The notes under the pieces are model-generated. The model saw only the letters and a list, made by a program, of their open reading frames with translations, made no database searches and had not been told where the DNA came from. Made by a program: the position numbers and the translations under genes. Shown one piece after another: positions 47,087 to 57,360 of a stretch of DNA of 64,000 bases. How positions within the stretch are numbered: position 1 is the first letter of the stretch; the number at the start of each line of letters is the position of its first letter. The DNA comes from Cantharellus purpuraceus. Taxonomy: Eukaryota; Basidiomycota; Agaricomycetes; Cantharellales; Hydnaceae. Where the stretch lies: assembly GCA_025174535.1 (NCBI GenBank), contig JALBUN010000009.1, positions 1-64,000 on the forward strand, written 5' to 3'.

Positions 47087-47803
47087 TCACATCAAGGAGG
47101 TCGGCAAAGGTATCATTCATGAACCTCTGGAAGGTGGCTGGAGCATTGGTTAGTCTGAAGGGCATGACACACCACTTGAAAGATCCATATTGAGTGTGGA
47201 AAGTCGTTTTCCACTCATTGCCTTCTCGGATGCAGACTAGATGGTAGGCATGTTGGAGATCTATTTTGGAATAGATCTTATCTTTTTGAGGACTCTCGAG
47301 TAGGTCTGTGGTGCAGGGTATTGGGTATCGGTCTTTCTTTGTAATCTTGTTAAGTCCATGGAGGTTGACACATAGATGGAGTGATCCGTCCTTTTTGTGG
47401 ACAGATAGGACTGGAGCTCCATGGGGAGATAGGGATGGGTGGATGAAGCCTGTAGCCAAGTTCTCATCTATGAATGTTCAGAGAGCCAGTAGCTCTTTTT
47501 GGGATAGCGAGTAAATAGGGCCAAGCAGAGGGGTGGAGTTGTTATCCAACTCAATCTTGAGATTGTATGGTCAGTGTTCTGCTAGGGAGTCAGCTTTAGA
47601 CTTGCTGAACATGTTGGTGAACTCATGATACTCCTTAGGAACCATAGATAGGTCCAGTGGAGTGGATCGGGTGGAACGAGCGGCGAGGAATATCGGATCG
47701 GAGAGGTGAACCTGGAACATATGAGAGCCATCCAGTTTGCTTAGTCTGGTGAAGACCATAGCATCCACCATTGATATAGGTGGAGGGGTAGATGGAGTAT
47801 CTA
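47087..47803 (-). pseudogene. Gypsy-2 reverse transcriptase fragment
   Basis: On the minus strand a Ty3/Gypsy pol is readable: VHLSDPIFLAARSTRS, VPKEYHEFTNMFSK, a TGA or TAG, then [40 protein letters not shown], the RT blocks [24 protein letters not shown] and [15 protein letters not shown]. It stops just before the catalytic YxDD block at the border with LTR-D. On its upstream side it borders LTR-E at 47804. It is a fragment only. Confidence 0.8.
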
Positions 47804-48108
47804 TGTGAGGGCAACGCTGATGACAAGGCCACAACTACAAGATACTCAATAGATGAGAGCCAATAAGAGATAATGCCAGCTGGTACAGTGGATATCCTCA
47901 GTCTATACAGCTGTTTCTGATAAATACATGGGGCTTACCTGGTACAGCGGATATCCTCAGAGGTCAAGCTGAGGGGATCACACTGCACCAAGGCAAGTCT
48001 TTATACTAAATGATGGAGATGGATAGGAGAACCAAGATAGGGGAATAATAGGGAGGAAGGATAGGGGAAGTGATAGGGGCAATGAAATAGGGGAGATGCA
48101 CCCTGACA
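47804..48108 (-). mobile_element. LTR-E, complete copy (305 bp)
   Basis: In minus orientation it begins TGTCAGGGTGCATCTCC and ends GTTGCCCTCACA. It matches 57065-57360 over its full length apart from the last 9 bp that the other copy lacks. At 57065 the same LTR precedes a Gypsy gag start, so LTR-E is the LTR of Gypsy-1. This copy could be its 3' LTR or a solo copy. I find no matching 5-bp duplication around it. Confidence 0.75.
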
Positions 48109-48122
48109 GGCTGTGCTGATAG

Positions 48123-49555
48123 TGTATGGGAACCACCTTTTCCCTGTCAAATTCCATTTATGCAGCACCAATGTGCTATTCTTTGCTTTTCCATTCCTAA
48201 ATATCAGCATATATTTGATGCTTGTACCTGGAATGGACTTATTCAAATATTCTCTATTTTTCCATATTTTTTCGGGAATATTCCATGCAGAACTCGGCCC
48301 AGAATCATTTATTTCTGCTGTGCTACAGTTGTGGACCCATAGGCACCCACAAACCTTCGCACAGCCGGCTCTCCCCTTTTGGACCAGGCATTTGGCCTGA
48401 ATTCAAGCTCAGATGTCTCTGATCAATAAATATTCTCTAACTTAACAACCACAGCCTCTCAGGGCACTATTTTCCATGCAGATCATCACATGAGATGTGG
48501 CTATCCATGGCTGTCCAAACCAGTGCAGAAAACAGGGTGGACACCCTTCTTTTTGCCTGATCAGTGCCTAGCTCAGGGATCAGATCAGCTGATGGGTGAT
48601 CAAATCAGGTGATTGCCTTGCAATATTCTACCCCTTTCCATAACATTCTAGCTGTTTCCTTCTATTATTAGATAGAACTTTCCAGAACCATTATTCAGCT
48701 CCTGATCAGTGTTAGTGCTGTGATCAGAACCTGTGATTGGCTTGGAATATTCTACCCCTTTCTTCCACCTTCCACAACCTTCCAGTAGCTTCCATCTATT
48801 AATAGGTAGAATATTCCAGAAGCATTAGTCAGCCCCTGTAAATACAATATATAAGGAGGCCATTCTGCCTCTGAAAGAATAACATATCATCATATTCTAC
48901 CCATCTTCTGCACACCAGTGTGACTAGAGTGACATACAGTGTCATCCTCTATCTCAGTAACTGTTGATTACCAGTTCAAGGATCTTTTACAGTTGTGTAA
49001 CTGTACTCGATTGCACTCAAAGTAGTGATATTCCTGCTTTGGGTGTGAGTGTAGTATCTGCCTCACGTGACTACAAATCTACAGGGTGAGATTGTCTGTC
49101 GATAGTCCTGCCATTAGTGCTCTTGTTTAAGTTACTAGTGTGTACTGCCTTTGCAGAGCATTAGAATCTTGAACTCGTGTGAAGCAGTTGCTAGACTACT
49201 TCACACATTGCTGTTACCCGCTTCTGAGTGCCACTGGTTGGATGGTTGGATTCATCCACCTACTTCCTTTAGCCTCTAAGTGCATTCCTCTCTTTTTGGA
49301 ATATCTGGACCCCTAAGCGTCTGTGAACTCTAGACTCTGGAAGTCTTATTCATTTCTTGCTGCTAAGAAATGTATTACCTTTCTGCGTATGGTCTGCATT
49401 GACCAATACAAAGGATTGTAACCAAAGTACAAACGTTAAATTGTTTCTGGAGTTGTGCTGCAGCAGGGTTTGATATTTCTTCTTAGCTGTTCATTCATGG
49501 AATTGTGGTGATTTAGAGTTTGCCCTAACACCATAATTTTGCGGGTTCCAAAACA
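48123..49555 (+). mobile_element. LTR-A copy 3 (recombinant flanks)
   Basis: A 1433-bp LTR begins TGTATGGGAACCACC and ends GGTTCCAAAACA. The left flank is GATAG and the right flank is CACTC, so it has no TSD as it stands. The CACTC on its right has its partner (as GAGTG) at 56696-56700, next to LTR-A copy 5 in the opposite orientation. This copy belongs to a subfamily (copies 3, 4, 5) that lacks the ATGACTC minisatellite. Confidence 0.9.
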
Positions 49556-50394
49556 CACTCTATCAGGCTTGCCATTGCAGTCCAGCCTACATCCTTCCCA
49601 GATGAGTGGACCAAGATCCTCTATGCCCTCTCTTTTATGACAGGAGGCTCTGCTGAAGTATGGGCGTACAATGAGACACAGGCAGTCATTGACAGGACCT
49701 CACCGCTCTCCACCTTGGAGAAATTCATTAAGCAAGTGGAGAATGCTTTTGGGGACCCTGACCGCTCCCGAACAGCATGAACAAAGTTACACAATCTCAG
49801 GATGACACCTGGCATGTCAGTGGATGAATACACAGCACAGTTTGAGATACTAGCAGGAAGGACTGGGTTTAACGATGCAGCACTGGAAGATGCCTATGCC
49901 TGAGGGCTCCCTGCAATGATTCTTGACAAGATCCATGCACAGCCATCCCTCCCATCTGATCTCAAGGCATGGAAGGAAGCGGCCTGCCAAATTGACCGCA
50001 ACCACCATCATCTTCTAGAAGTGAGACGTGCTCAGACTTCCCTCACTCCTGCTCGCTCTACCCCATCCCGCCCTCACAGCACTCCGGTCATCTCTGTACC
50101 AACTACCTTGGCAATCTCTAACGGTGCTGCACCTATGGATATTGACTCCAACCACCATCGCATTGAGACTTGGATGTGCTATAACTGTGGAAAGCATGGC
50201 CATATATCCCCAGCATGCCCTGAACCACGCAAGGAACGTATCTGAGCTGATCTCACACAAACAGCAATTGCCGGCATGATATCAGAGTCAGTAGCAGCTG
50301 CACTGAAGGCCAAGGAAGAAGCGCAGAAGGCAGTAATTCCAAAGCAAGAGGAGAAGCAGGATTTTCAGGCCAGTCAGCAGTGAAGAGCATGCCC
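49556..50394 (+). pseudogene. Gypsy-1 gag, central and C-terminal part
   Basis: The plus strand reads as a Ty3/Gypsy capsid: SFPDEWTKILYALSFM, VWAYNETQAVIDR, FIKQVENAFGDPDR, then after TGA codons MTPGMSVDEYTAQFEIL and LPSDLKAWKEAACQIDRN, and a CCHC knuckle CYNCGKHGHISPAC (C-x2-C-x4-H-x4-C). TGA stops occur near 49779, 49901, 50243 and 50382. The N-terminal part of gag is missing here and is found inverted at 56701-56996. The break is at the target duplication CACTC. Confidence 0.85.
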
Positions 50395-53247
50395 TGCCTG
50401 ACAAATCGGTTTTCAGTTCTTGAATCATGTACTGTAGGGCTCACAAGCGATATGTTACACACACACCCCCTTGTCCATCAGACTGAAACCAAAACAGCCA
50501 TGCCTGAAACCCCTTCTCAACTTCCAGCTAAACATGATGACCCTTCTCATCTCTACCTTCGATCTGCAGACATCTGTCGATGTACAAGAATTCCCATGAA
50601 AATCCACTCGGTAGACACTGGATACCCTCTAGCAGTAGATGCACTCCTCGATAGTGGTGCTACAGGAATGTTCATTGATGCAGAATATGTCAAAGCAGAG
50701 AAACTTCGAACACACCCTCTACCACGTGCCATACCTGTTTATAACATTGATGGGACCCCAAATGAAGCAGGTTCAATCAAGGAAGAAGTCAATCTCATCT
50801 GCACATATGGGACCCATACCAAACGTGCCACATTTTCAGTCACAAGCCTGGGAACCTTTGGCATAATTGTTGGGCACACCTGGCTCATGAAGCACAACCC
50901 AGAGGTAGACTGGCGTACAGGAAAGGTACAGATGACTCGCTGCCCTGATTCATGTGGAGAAGTACCAGAACATAAAGAGCATTCACTTGGCACAACTCCT
51001 TCAAATGGCAAGAACTCACACAGGCAACCCCAATATGAGGGAGACCAAACGTTTGTTATCTTTGTAGAAGAAGACTTGGAGAATATCTATGCTGGTTCAA
51101 CAGTTTCTCAACAGCTCACACAGAAGGCTGCAGAATCTACTCCAGTCAAAACCTTCGAGGAGATTGTCCCAAAGGTGTACTGGGGATTTAAGGATGTTTT
51201 TGCAAAGGAGTCCTTTGACCAACTTCCACCTCGAAAACTGTGGGACCATGCTATTGAACTCACTCCAGGAGCGCAACCCTTCAGCACAAAGGTCTATCCA
51301 ATGTCCCCAAATGAGCAGAAGGAGTTGGACACATTCCTTGAGGAGAACCTATGGAATCATCATATACGTCCTTCCAAGTCACCCATGGCATCTCCTGTCT
51401 TTTTTGTGAAGAAGAAGGACGGTAATCTTCGTTTTGTGCAAGACTACCACAAGCTGAATGATATCACGATCAAGAACGCCTACCCACTACCCCTGGTACC
51501 AGACATCATGAATAAAATTGCCACAGCCAATGCCAAGTACTTTACCAAGCTTGACATCCGATGGGGATATAACAATGTGCATATTAAAGAGGGCAATGAG
51601 TGGAAGGCAGCCTTTCGAACCAATCGTGGTCTATTTGAACCCCTGGTCATGTTCTTTGGTCTCACAAACAGCCCAGCAACCTTTCAGACGATGATGAATG
51701 GCATTTTCAAGGACCTCATTGATGATGGCACTATGGTAGTGTTCATGGACGACATCCTCATTTTCACTGAATCCCTAGAACAACACCACACGATCATGCA
51801 ATCTGTCCTTGAAATTCTTTGGGCCAACCACCTGTACCTCAAACCAGAGAAATGCCTTTTCATGCAACAGAAGGTAGATTATCTTGGATTGATTCTCTCA
51901 CAGGGACAGGTAGCTATGGACCCAGTTAAGGTGGCCGGAGTCAGAGACTGGCCCACACCACGCAACGTGGCAGAAGTCAAATCCTTCTTGGGTTTCATCA
52001 ATTTCTACCGTTGCTTCATTGAGGACTTCTCACATATCACAAAGCCTCTGAATTGGTTAACAAAGGCAGATACACAGTGGTCCTGGATACCCGACGGCCC
52101 AGAACAAGAAGCCTTTGATAAACTCAAGCAGCTTGTCACGTCGACTCCAATCCTTGTCCTCCCAGATCAAACCAAGCATTTTCGACTAGAGACAGATGCT
52201 TCAGCATATGCAACAGGTGCTGTTCTATCTCAACTCTGTGACGATGAGAAATGGAGGCCGGTAGGTTTTGTATCCAAGAGCCTTTCAGATGCAGAGCACA
52301 ACTATGCCATCCATGATAAGGAATTGCTCTCAGTCATCCGTGGACTAGAAGAATGGTACCACATCTTGGAAGGGACCAAATACAAGATTGAAATCCTTAA
52401 TGACCATCAAAACCTCACATATTTCTGTACAGCTCAGAATCTCAATCATCGACAAGCTCGCTGGTCACTATACCTTTCTCGTTTTGACTTTGAACTGATC
52501 CACCGTCCTGGACGACATTCAGCCAAACCTGATGCCCTCTCATGACATGTAGATCATAAGTGGGGGGAGGAAGATAATCAGAACCAGGTTCTTCTTGGCC
52601 CTGAGCTGTTCCACATCGATGCGACATCCACCTATCCAGGGCCAGGAGCTCAAATGATCACAGGAGAAGGAGACACATTCCTGGAATGTGTGCAGAACTG
52701 CACCAACAGAGATGAAAAGGTTGTAAAGGCTCTTAAGGAACTTGGTCCCTCTCGGAATTTATGAGGACAGGAATGGACCGAGGAGAATGGACTCGTCCTC
52801 TATCGTGGCAAGGTATATGTCCCTCTTGACCCAAAATTGCGCCATGACATTGTAAGGGCACATCACGATACTCACATTACAGGTCATCCTGGTCGCTGGA
52901 GAACAACAGAACTTGTATCCCACAGCTACTGGTGGCCTGGATTTGGACGATACATTGCCAAATACATTAAGGGATGTGACCTCTGCAATTGGACAAAAAC
53001 TTTCCCCACTCCTCTTATGGGTAAACTCCTGCCTAATCGTGTCCCAGATCAGAGGTGGCAAGTGATATCTGTTGACCTTATTGTAGAGCTACCCATCAGT
53101 CATGGCTATGATGCACTCCTTGTCGTTGTGGACCATCTTTCCAAACGAGCACATGTTATCCCTACCACCTCTGACATCAACTCCATAGGAGTTGCACGAC
53201 TTTTCTGAGACCATGTGTGGAAACACCATGGCCTTCCTGAGGAGATC
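50380..53247 (+). pseudogene. Gypsy-1 pol: protease, reverse transcriptase, RNase H, integrase N-terminal part
   Basis: A 721-codon open frame (to 52545) carries the aspartic protease motif VDALLDSGATG near residue 85, RT blocks RFVQDYHKLNDIT, KLDIRWGYNNV and FGLTNSPATFQTMM, the catalytic box FMDD (usually YxDD) near residue 455, and RNase H (RLETDASAYATGAVLSQ, EHNYAIHDKEL). After TGA 52543-52545 the same frame continues to another TGA near 52762. The integrase zinc-binding domain (HHDTHITGHPGRW, CDLCNW) and the start of the core (DLIVELP, VVDHLSKRAH) follow, with TGA near 53206. It is cut at 53248 by LTR-A copy 4. A long open stretch with a few TGA codons means relatively recent inactivation. 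Confidence 0.9.
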
Positions 53248-54679
53248 TGTATGGGAACCACCTTTTCCCTATCAAATTCCATTTATGCAGCACCAATGTG
53301 CTATTCTTTGCTTTTCCATTCCTAAATATCCACATATATTTGATGCTTGTACCTGGAATGGACTTATTCAAATATTCTCTATTTTTCCATATTTTTTCAG
53401 GAATATTCCATGCAGAACTCGGCCCAGAATCATTTATTTCTGCTGTGCTACAGTTGTGGACCCATAGGCACCCACAAACCTTCGCACAGCCGGCTCTCCC
53501 CTTTTGGACCAGGCATTTGGCCTGAATTCAAGCTCAGATGTCTCTGATCAATAAATATTCTCTAACTTAACAACCACAGCCTCTCAGGGCACTATTTTCC
53601 ATGCAGATCATCACATGAGATGTGGCTATCCATGGCTGTCCAAACCAGTGCAGAAAACAGGGTGGACACCCTTCTTTTTGCCTGATCAGTGCCTAGCTCA
53701 GGGATCAGATCAGCTGATGGGTGATCAAATCAGGTGATTGCCTTGCAATATTCTACCCCTTTCCATAACATTCTAGCTGTTTCCTTCTATTATTAGATAG
53801 AACTTTCCAGAACCATTATTCAGCTCCTGATCAGTGTTAGTGCTGTGATCAGAACCTGTGATTGGCTTGGAATATTCTACCCCTTTCTTCCACCTTCCAC
53901 AACCTTCCAGTAGCTTCCATCTATTAATAGGTAGAATATTCCAGAAGCATTAGTCAGCCCCTGTAAATACAATATATAAGGAGGCCATTCTGCCTCTGAA
54001 AGAATAACATATCATCATATTCTACCCATCTTCTGCACACCAGTGTGACTAGAGTGACATACAGTGTCATCCTCTATCTCAGTAACTGTTGATTACCAGT
54101 TCAAGGATCTTTTACAGTTGTGTAACTGTATTCGATTGTACTCAAAGTAGTGATTGTCCTGCTTTGGGCGTGAGTGTAGTATCTACCTTGCATGACTACA
54201 AATCTACAGGGTGAGATTGTCTGTCAATAGTCCTGCCATTAGTGCTCTTGTTTAAGTTACTAGTGTGTACTGCCTTTGCAGAGCATTAGAAGCTTGAACT
54301 CGTGTGAAGCAGTTGCTAGACTACTTCACACATTGCTGTTACCCGCTTCTGAGTGCCACTGGTTGGACGGTTGGATTCATCCACCTACTTCCTTTAGCCT
54401 CTAAGTGCATTCCCCTCTTTTTGGAATATCTGGACCCCTAAGCGTCTGTGAACTCTAGACTCTGGAAGTCTTATTCATTTCTTGCTGCTAAGAAATGTAT
54501 TACCTTTCTGCGTATAGTCTGCATTGACCAATACAAAGGATTGTAACTAAAGTACAAACGTTAAATTGTTTCTGGAGTTGTGCTGCAGCAGGGTTTGATA
54601 TTCTTCTCAGCTGTTCATTCACGGAATTGTGGTGATTTAGAGTTTGCCCTAACACCATAATTTTGCGGGTTCCAAAACA
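53248..54679 (+). mobile_element. Solo LTR, family LTR-A, copy 4
   Basis: A 1432-bp LTR with TG...CA ends and the 5-bp duplication AGATC at 53243-53247 and 54680-54684. It sits in the integrase core of Gypsy-1. Removing it with one AGATC rejoins the reading frame into SDHGTQF. It is nearly identical over long stretches to copy 3. Confidence 0.93.
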
Positions 54680-55283
54680 AGATCATCAGTGACCATGGCA
54701 CCCAGTTTGTCTCTCAATTTATGCGTGAGCTCAATAAGCTTTTGGGGATCAAGGTTGCAGCATCCACAGCATATCATCCACAAACCAATGGTCAGATGGA
54801 AAGGGTCAATCAAGAAATTGAACAATACTTGAGGCTTTTCGTCAATCAGCGCCAGGATGACTGGATCAAGTGGGTTCCTCTTGCTGAATTCACATACAAC
54901 AACCACATCCACTCCTCCATGCAATCAACCCCCTTCATGCTTGATACAGGCCAACACCCAAGGCTTGGGCTAGAGCCAATCCAAGAGACATGACTTGAAG
55001 CACTGGAAGAATTCACTGAGCGTATGGAGACAGCCACCACTGAGGCTCGCTCCGCCCTGGAAAAGGCAGCAGATGATATGGCACGATTCTATGATGCCCA
55101 TCGGCAAGCAGCCCCGGTATACAAGCTTGGTGACAGGGTCTGGCTCAATGCACAAAATATCACCACCACCCATCCAACCAAGAAACTTGATCACAAATGG
55201 TTAGGACTGTATGTGATTAATAAGGTGGTCTCGTGAAATGCCTATGGCCTACAACTTCCCCCAATCTTTGGTCGCACTCATCC
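54680..55283 (+). pseudogene. Gypsy-1 integrase core and C-terminal part
   Basis: This continues the integrase after LTR-A copy 4: SDHGTQFVSQFM, AYHPQTNGQMERVNQ (the catalytic Glu region), FTYNNHIHSSM, then the C-terminal domain with YKLGDRVWLNAQNI. TGA stops occur near 54993 and 55236. It ends abruptly at 55283, in sequence like GRTHPV, where LTR-A copy 5 begins in the opposite orientation. Confidence 0.87.
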
Positions 55284-56695
55284 TGTTTTGGAACCCGCAA
55301 AATTATGGTGTTAGGGCAAACTCTAAATCACCACAATTCCGTGAATGAACAGCTGAGAAGAATATCAAACCCTGCTGCAGCACAACTCCAGAAACAATTT
55401 AATGTTTGTACTTTGGTTACAATCCTTTGTATTGGTCAATGCAGACTATACGCAGAAAGGTAATACATTTCTTAGAAGCAAGAAATGAATAAGACTTCCA
55501 GAGTCTAGAGTTCACAGACGCTTAGGGGTCCAGATATTCCAAAAAGAGAGGAATGCACTTAGAGGCTAAAGGAAGTAGGTGGATGAATCCAACCGTCCAA
55601 CCAGTGGCACTCAGAAGCGGGTAACAGCAATGTGTGAAGTAGTCTAGCAACTGCTTCACACGAGTTCAAGATTCTAATGCTCTGCAAAGGCAGTACACAC
55701 TAGTTACTTAAACAAGAGCACTAATGGCAGGACTATCGACAGACAATCTCACCCTGTAGATTTGTAGTCATGTGAGGCAGATGCTACACTCACGCCCAAA
55801 GCAGGAATATCACTACTTTGAGTGCAATCGAGTACAGTTACACAACTGTAAAAGATCCTTGAACTGGTAATCAACAGTTACTGAGATAGAGGATGACACT
55901 GTATGTCACTCTAGTCACACTGGTGTGCAGAAGATGGGTAGAATATGATGATATGTTATTCTTTCAGAGGCAGAATGGCCTCCTTATATATTGTATTTAC
56001 AGGGGCTGACTAATGCTTCTGGAATATTCTACCTATTAATAGATGGAAGCTACTGGAAGGTTGTGGAAGGTGGAAGAAAGGGGTAGAATATTCCAAGCCA
56101 ATCACAGGTTCTGATCACAGCACTAACACTGATCAGGAGCTGAATAATGGTTCTGGAAAGTTCTATCTAATAATAGAAGGAAACAGCTAGAATGTTATGG
56201 AAAGGGGTAGGATATTCCAAGGCAATCACCTGATTTGATCCCTGAGCTAGGCACTGATCAGGCAAAAAGAAGGGTGTCCACCCTGTTTTCTGCACTGGTT
56301 TGGACAGCCATGGATAGCCACATCTCATGTGATGATCTGCATGGAAAATAGTGCCCTGAGAGGCTGTGGTTGTCAAGTTAGAGAATATTTATTGATCAGA
56401 GACATCTGAGATTGAATTCAGGCCGAATGCCTGGTCCAAAGGTGGATAGCCGGCTGTGCGAAGGTTTGTGGGTGCCTATGGGCCCACAACTGTAGCACAG
56501 CAGAAATAAATGATTCTGGGCCGAGTTCTGCATGGAATATTCCCGGAAAAATATGGAAAAATAGAGAATATTTGAATAAGTCCATTCCAGGTACAAGCAT
56601 CAAATATATGCTGATATTTAGGAATGGAAAAGCAAAGAATAGCACATTGGTGCTGCATAAATGGAATTTGATAGGGAAAAGGTGGTTCCCATACA
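55284..56695 (-). mobile_element. LTR-A copy 5 (inverted, recombinant flanks)
   Basis: A 1412-bp LTR on the minus strand, of the same subfamily as copies 3 and 4. The left flank in window orientation is CATCC and the right flank is GAGTG, so it has no TSD as it stands. GAGTG is the reverse complement of the CACTC right of copy 3. Beyond it lies the N-terminal part of Gypsy-1 gag on the minus strand. Confidence 0.9.
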
Positions 56696-56996
56696 GAGTG
56701 AATGAAACCTTCCATCTCTACATGATCTCCATTGAATTTGGCTGGTTCAGCTGCTCCTATTGGGTGAACGGATGACGATGCAGGAGAAGGTGTGGGATAT
56801 GAGGTGGTCTGAGAGATGGTCTGTGCTGCAGTGATGGCAGCAGCAGTGGCAGCATCTGCTAGGTTGTTCTGGACATTGGTGAACTGGCCCTGGAGGTGCT
56901 GGTTCTGGAGTTGCAGCTGCTGGAGAACAATGCTCACAGAAAGCCACCACTTTCACCTAGAGTGTCCCAATAGGCTTCAGGGAGCTGATCGGTCAT
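56696..56996 (-). pseudogene. Gypsy-1 gag, N-terminal part (inverted)
   Basis: On the minus strand, after a 68-bp leader from LTR-E, an ATG at 56996 opens MTDQLPEAYWDTL. It is followed after a frameshift by VLQQLQLQNQHLQGQF and a Thr/Ala/Pro-rich segment, then AAEPAKFNGDHVEM-EGFIHS. The last residues continue directly, in frame, into the plus-strand gag at 49556. The two are one gene split by an inversion. Confidence 0.85.
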
Positions 56997-57064
56997 GGTA
57001 TCGGTGAAGAAGTTAATAGGGAAAGTGTTATGAGGTGTGGGGTCGTCTTATGAGCTTGATCTTC

Positions 57065-57360
57065 TGTGAGGGCGACACTGATGACGAGGCCACAACTACA
57101 AGATACTCAATAGATGAGAGCCAATAAGAGATAATGCCAGCTGGTACAGTGGATATCCTCAGTCTATACAGCTGTTTCTGATAAATACATGGGACTTACC
57201 TGGTACAGCGGATATCCTCAGAGGTCAAGCTGAGGGGATCACACTGCACCAAGGCAAGTCTTTATACTAAATGATGGAGACGGATAGGAGAACCAAGATA
57301 GGGGAATAATAGGGAGGAAGGATAGGGGAAGTGATAGGGGCAATGAAATAGGGGAGATGC
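57065..57360 (-). mobile_element. 5' LTR of Gypsy-1 (LTR-E), cut by LTR-A copy 6
   Basis: It matches the complete LTR-E at 47804-48108 but lacks its first 9 bp (TGTCAGGGT in its own orientation), because LTR-A copy 6 begins at 57361. On its inner side the leader and gag ATG follow at the expected distance, so this is a 5' LTR in minus orientation. Confidence 0.85.

Noticed and set aside
48113..48422. Repeated small open frames (also at 53192-53547 and 56396-56645)
   Set aside because: They occur in every LTR-A copy at the same place near the LTR start and have no conserved product.
48123..54679. LTR-A copies 3 and 4, in the same orientation, could be the 5' and 3' LTRs of Gypsy-1
   Set aside because: Copy 4 has its own duplication (AGATC) and lies inside the integrase, whose frame continues after it. 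The gag ahead of copy 3 is continuous with sequence beyond copy 5, and LTR-E is the real LTR next to the gag start.
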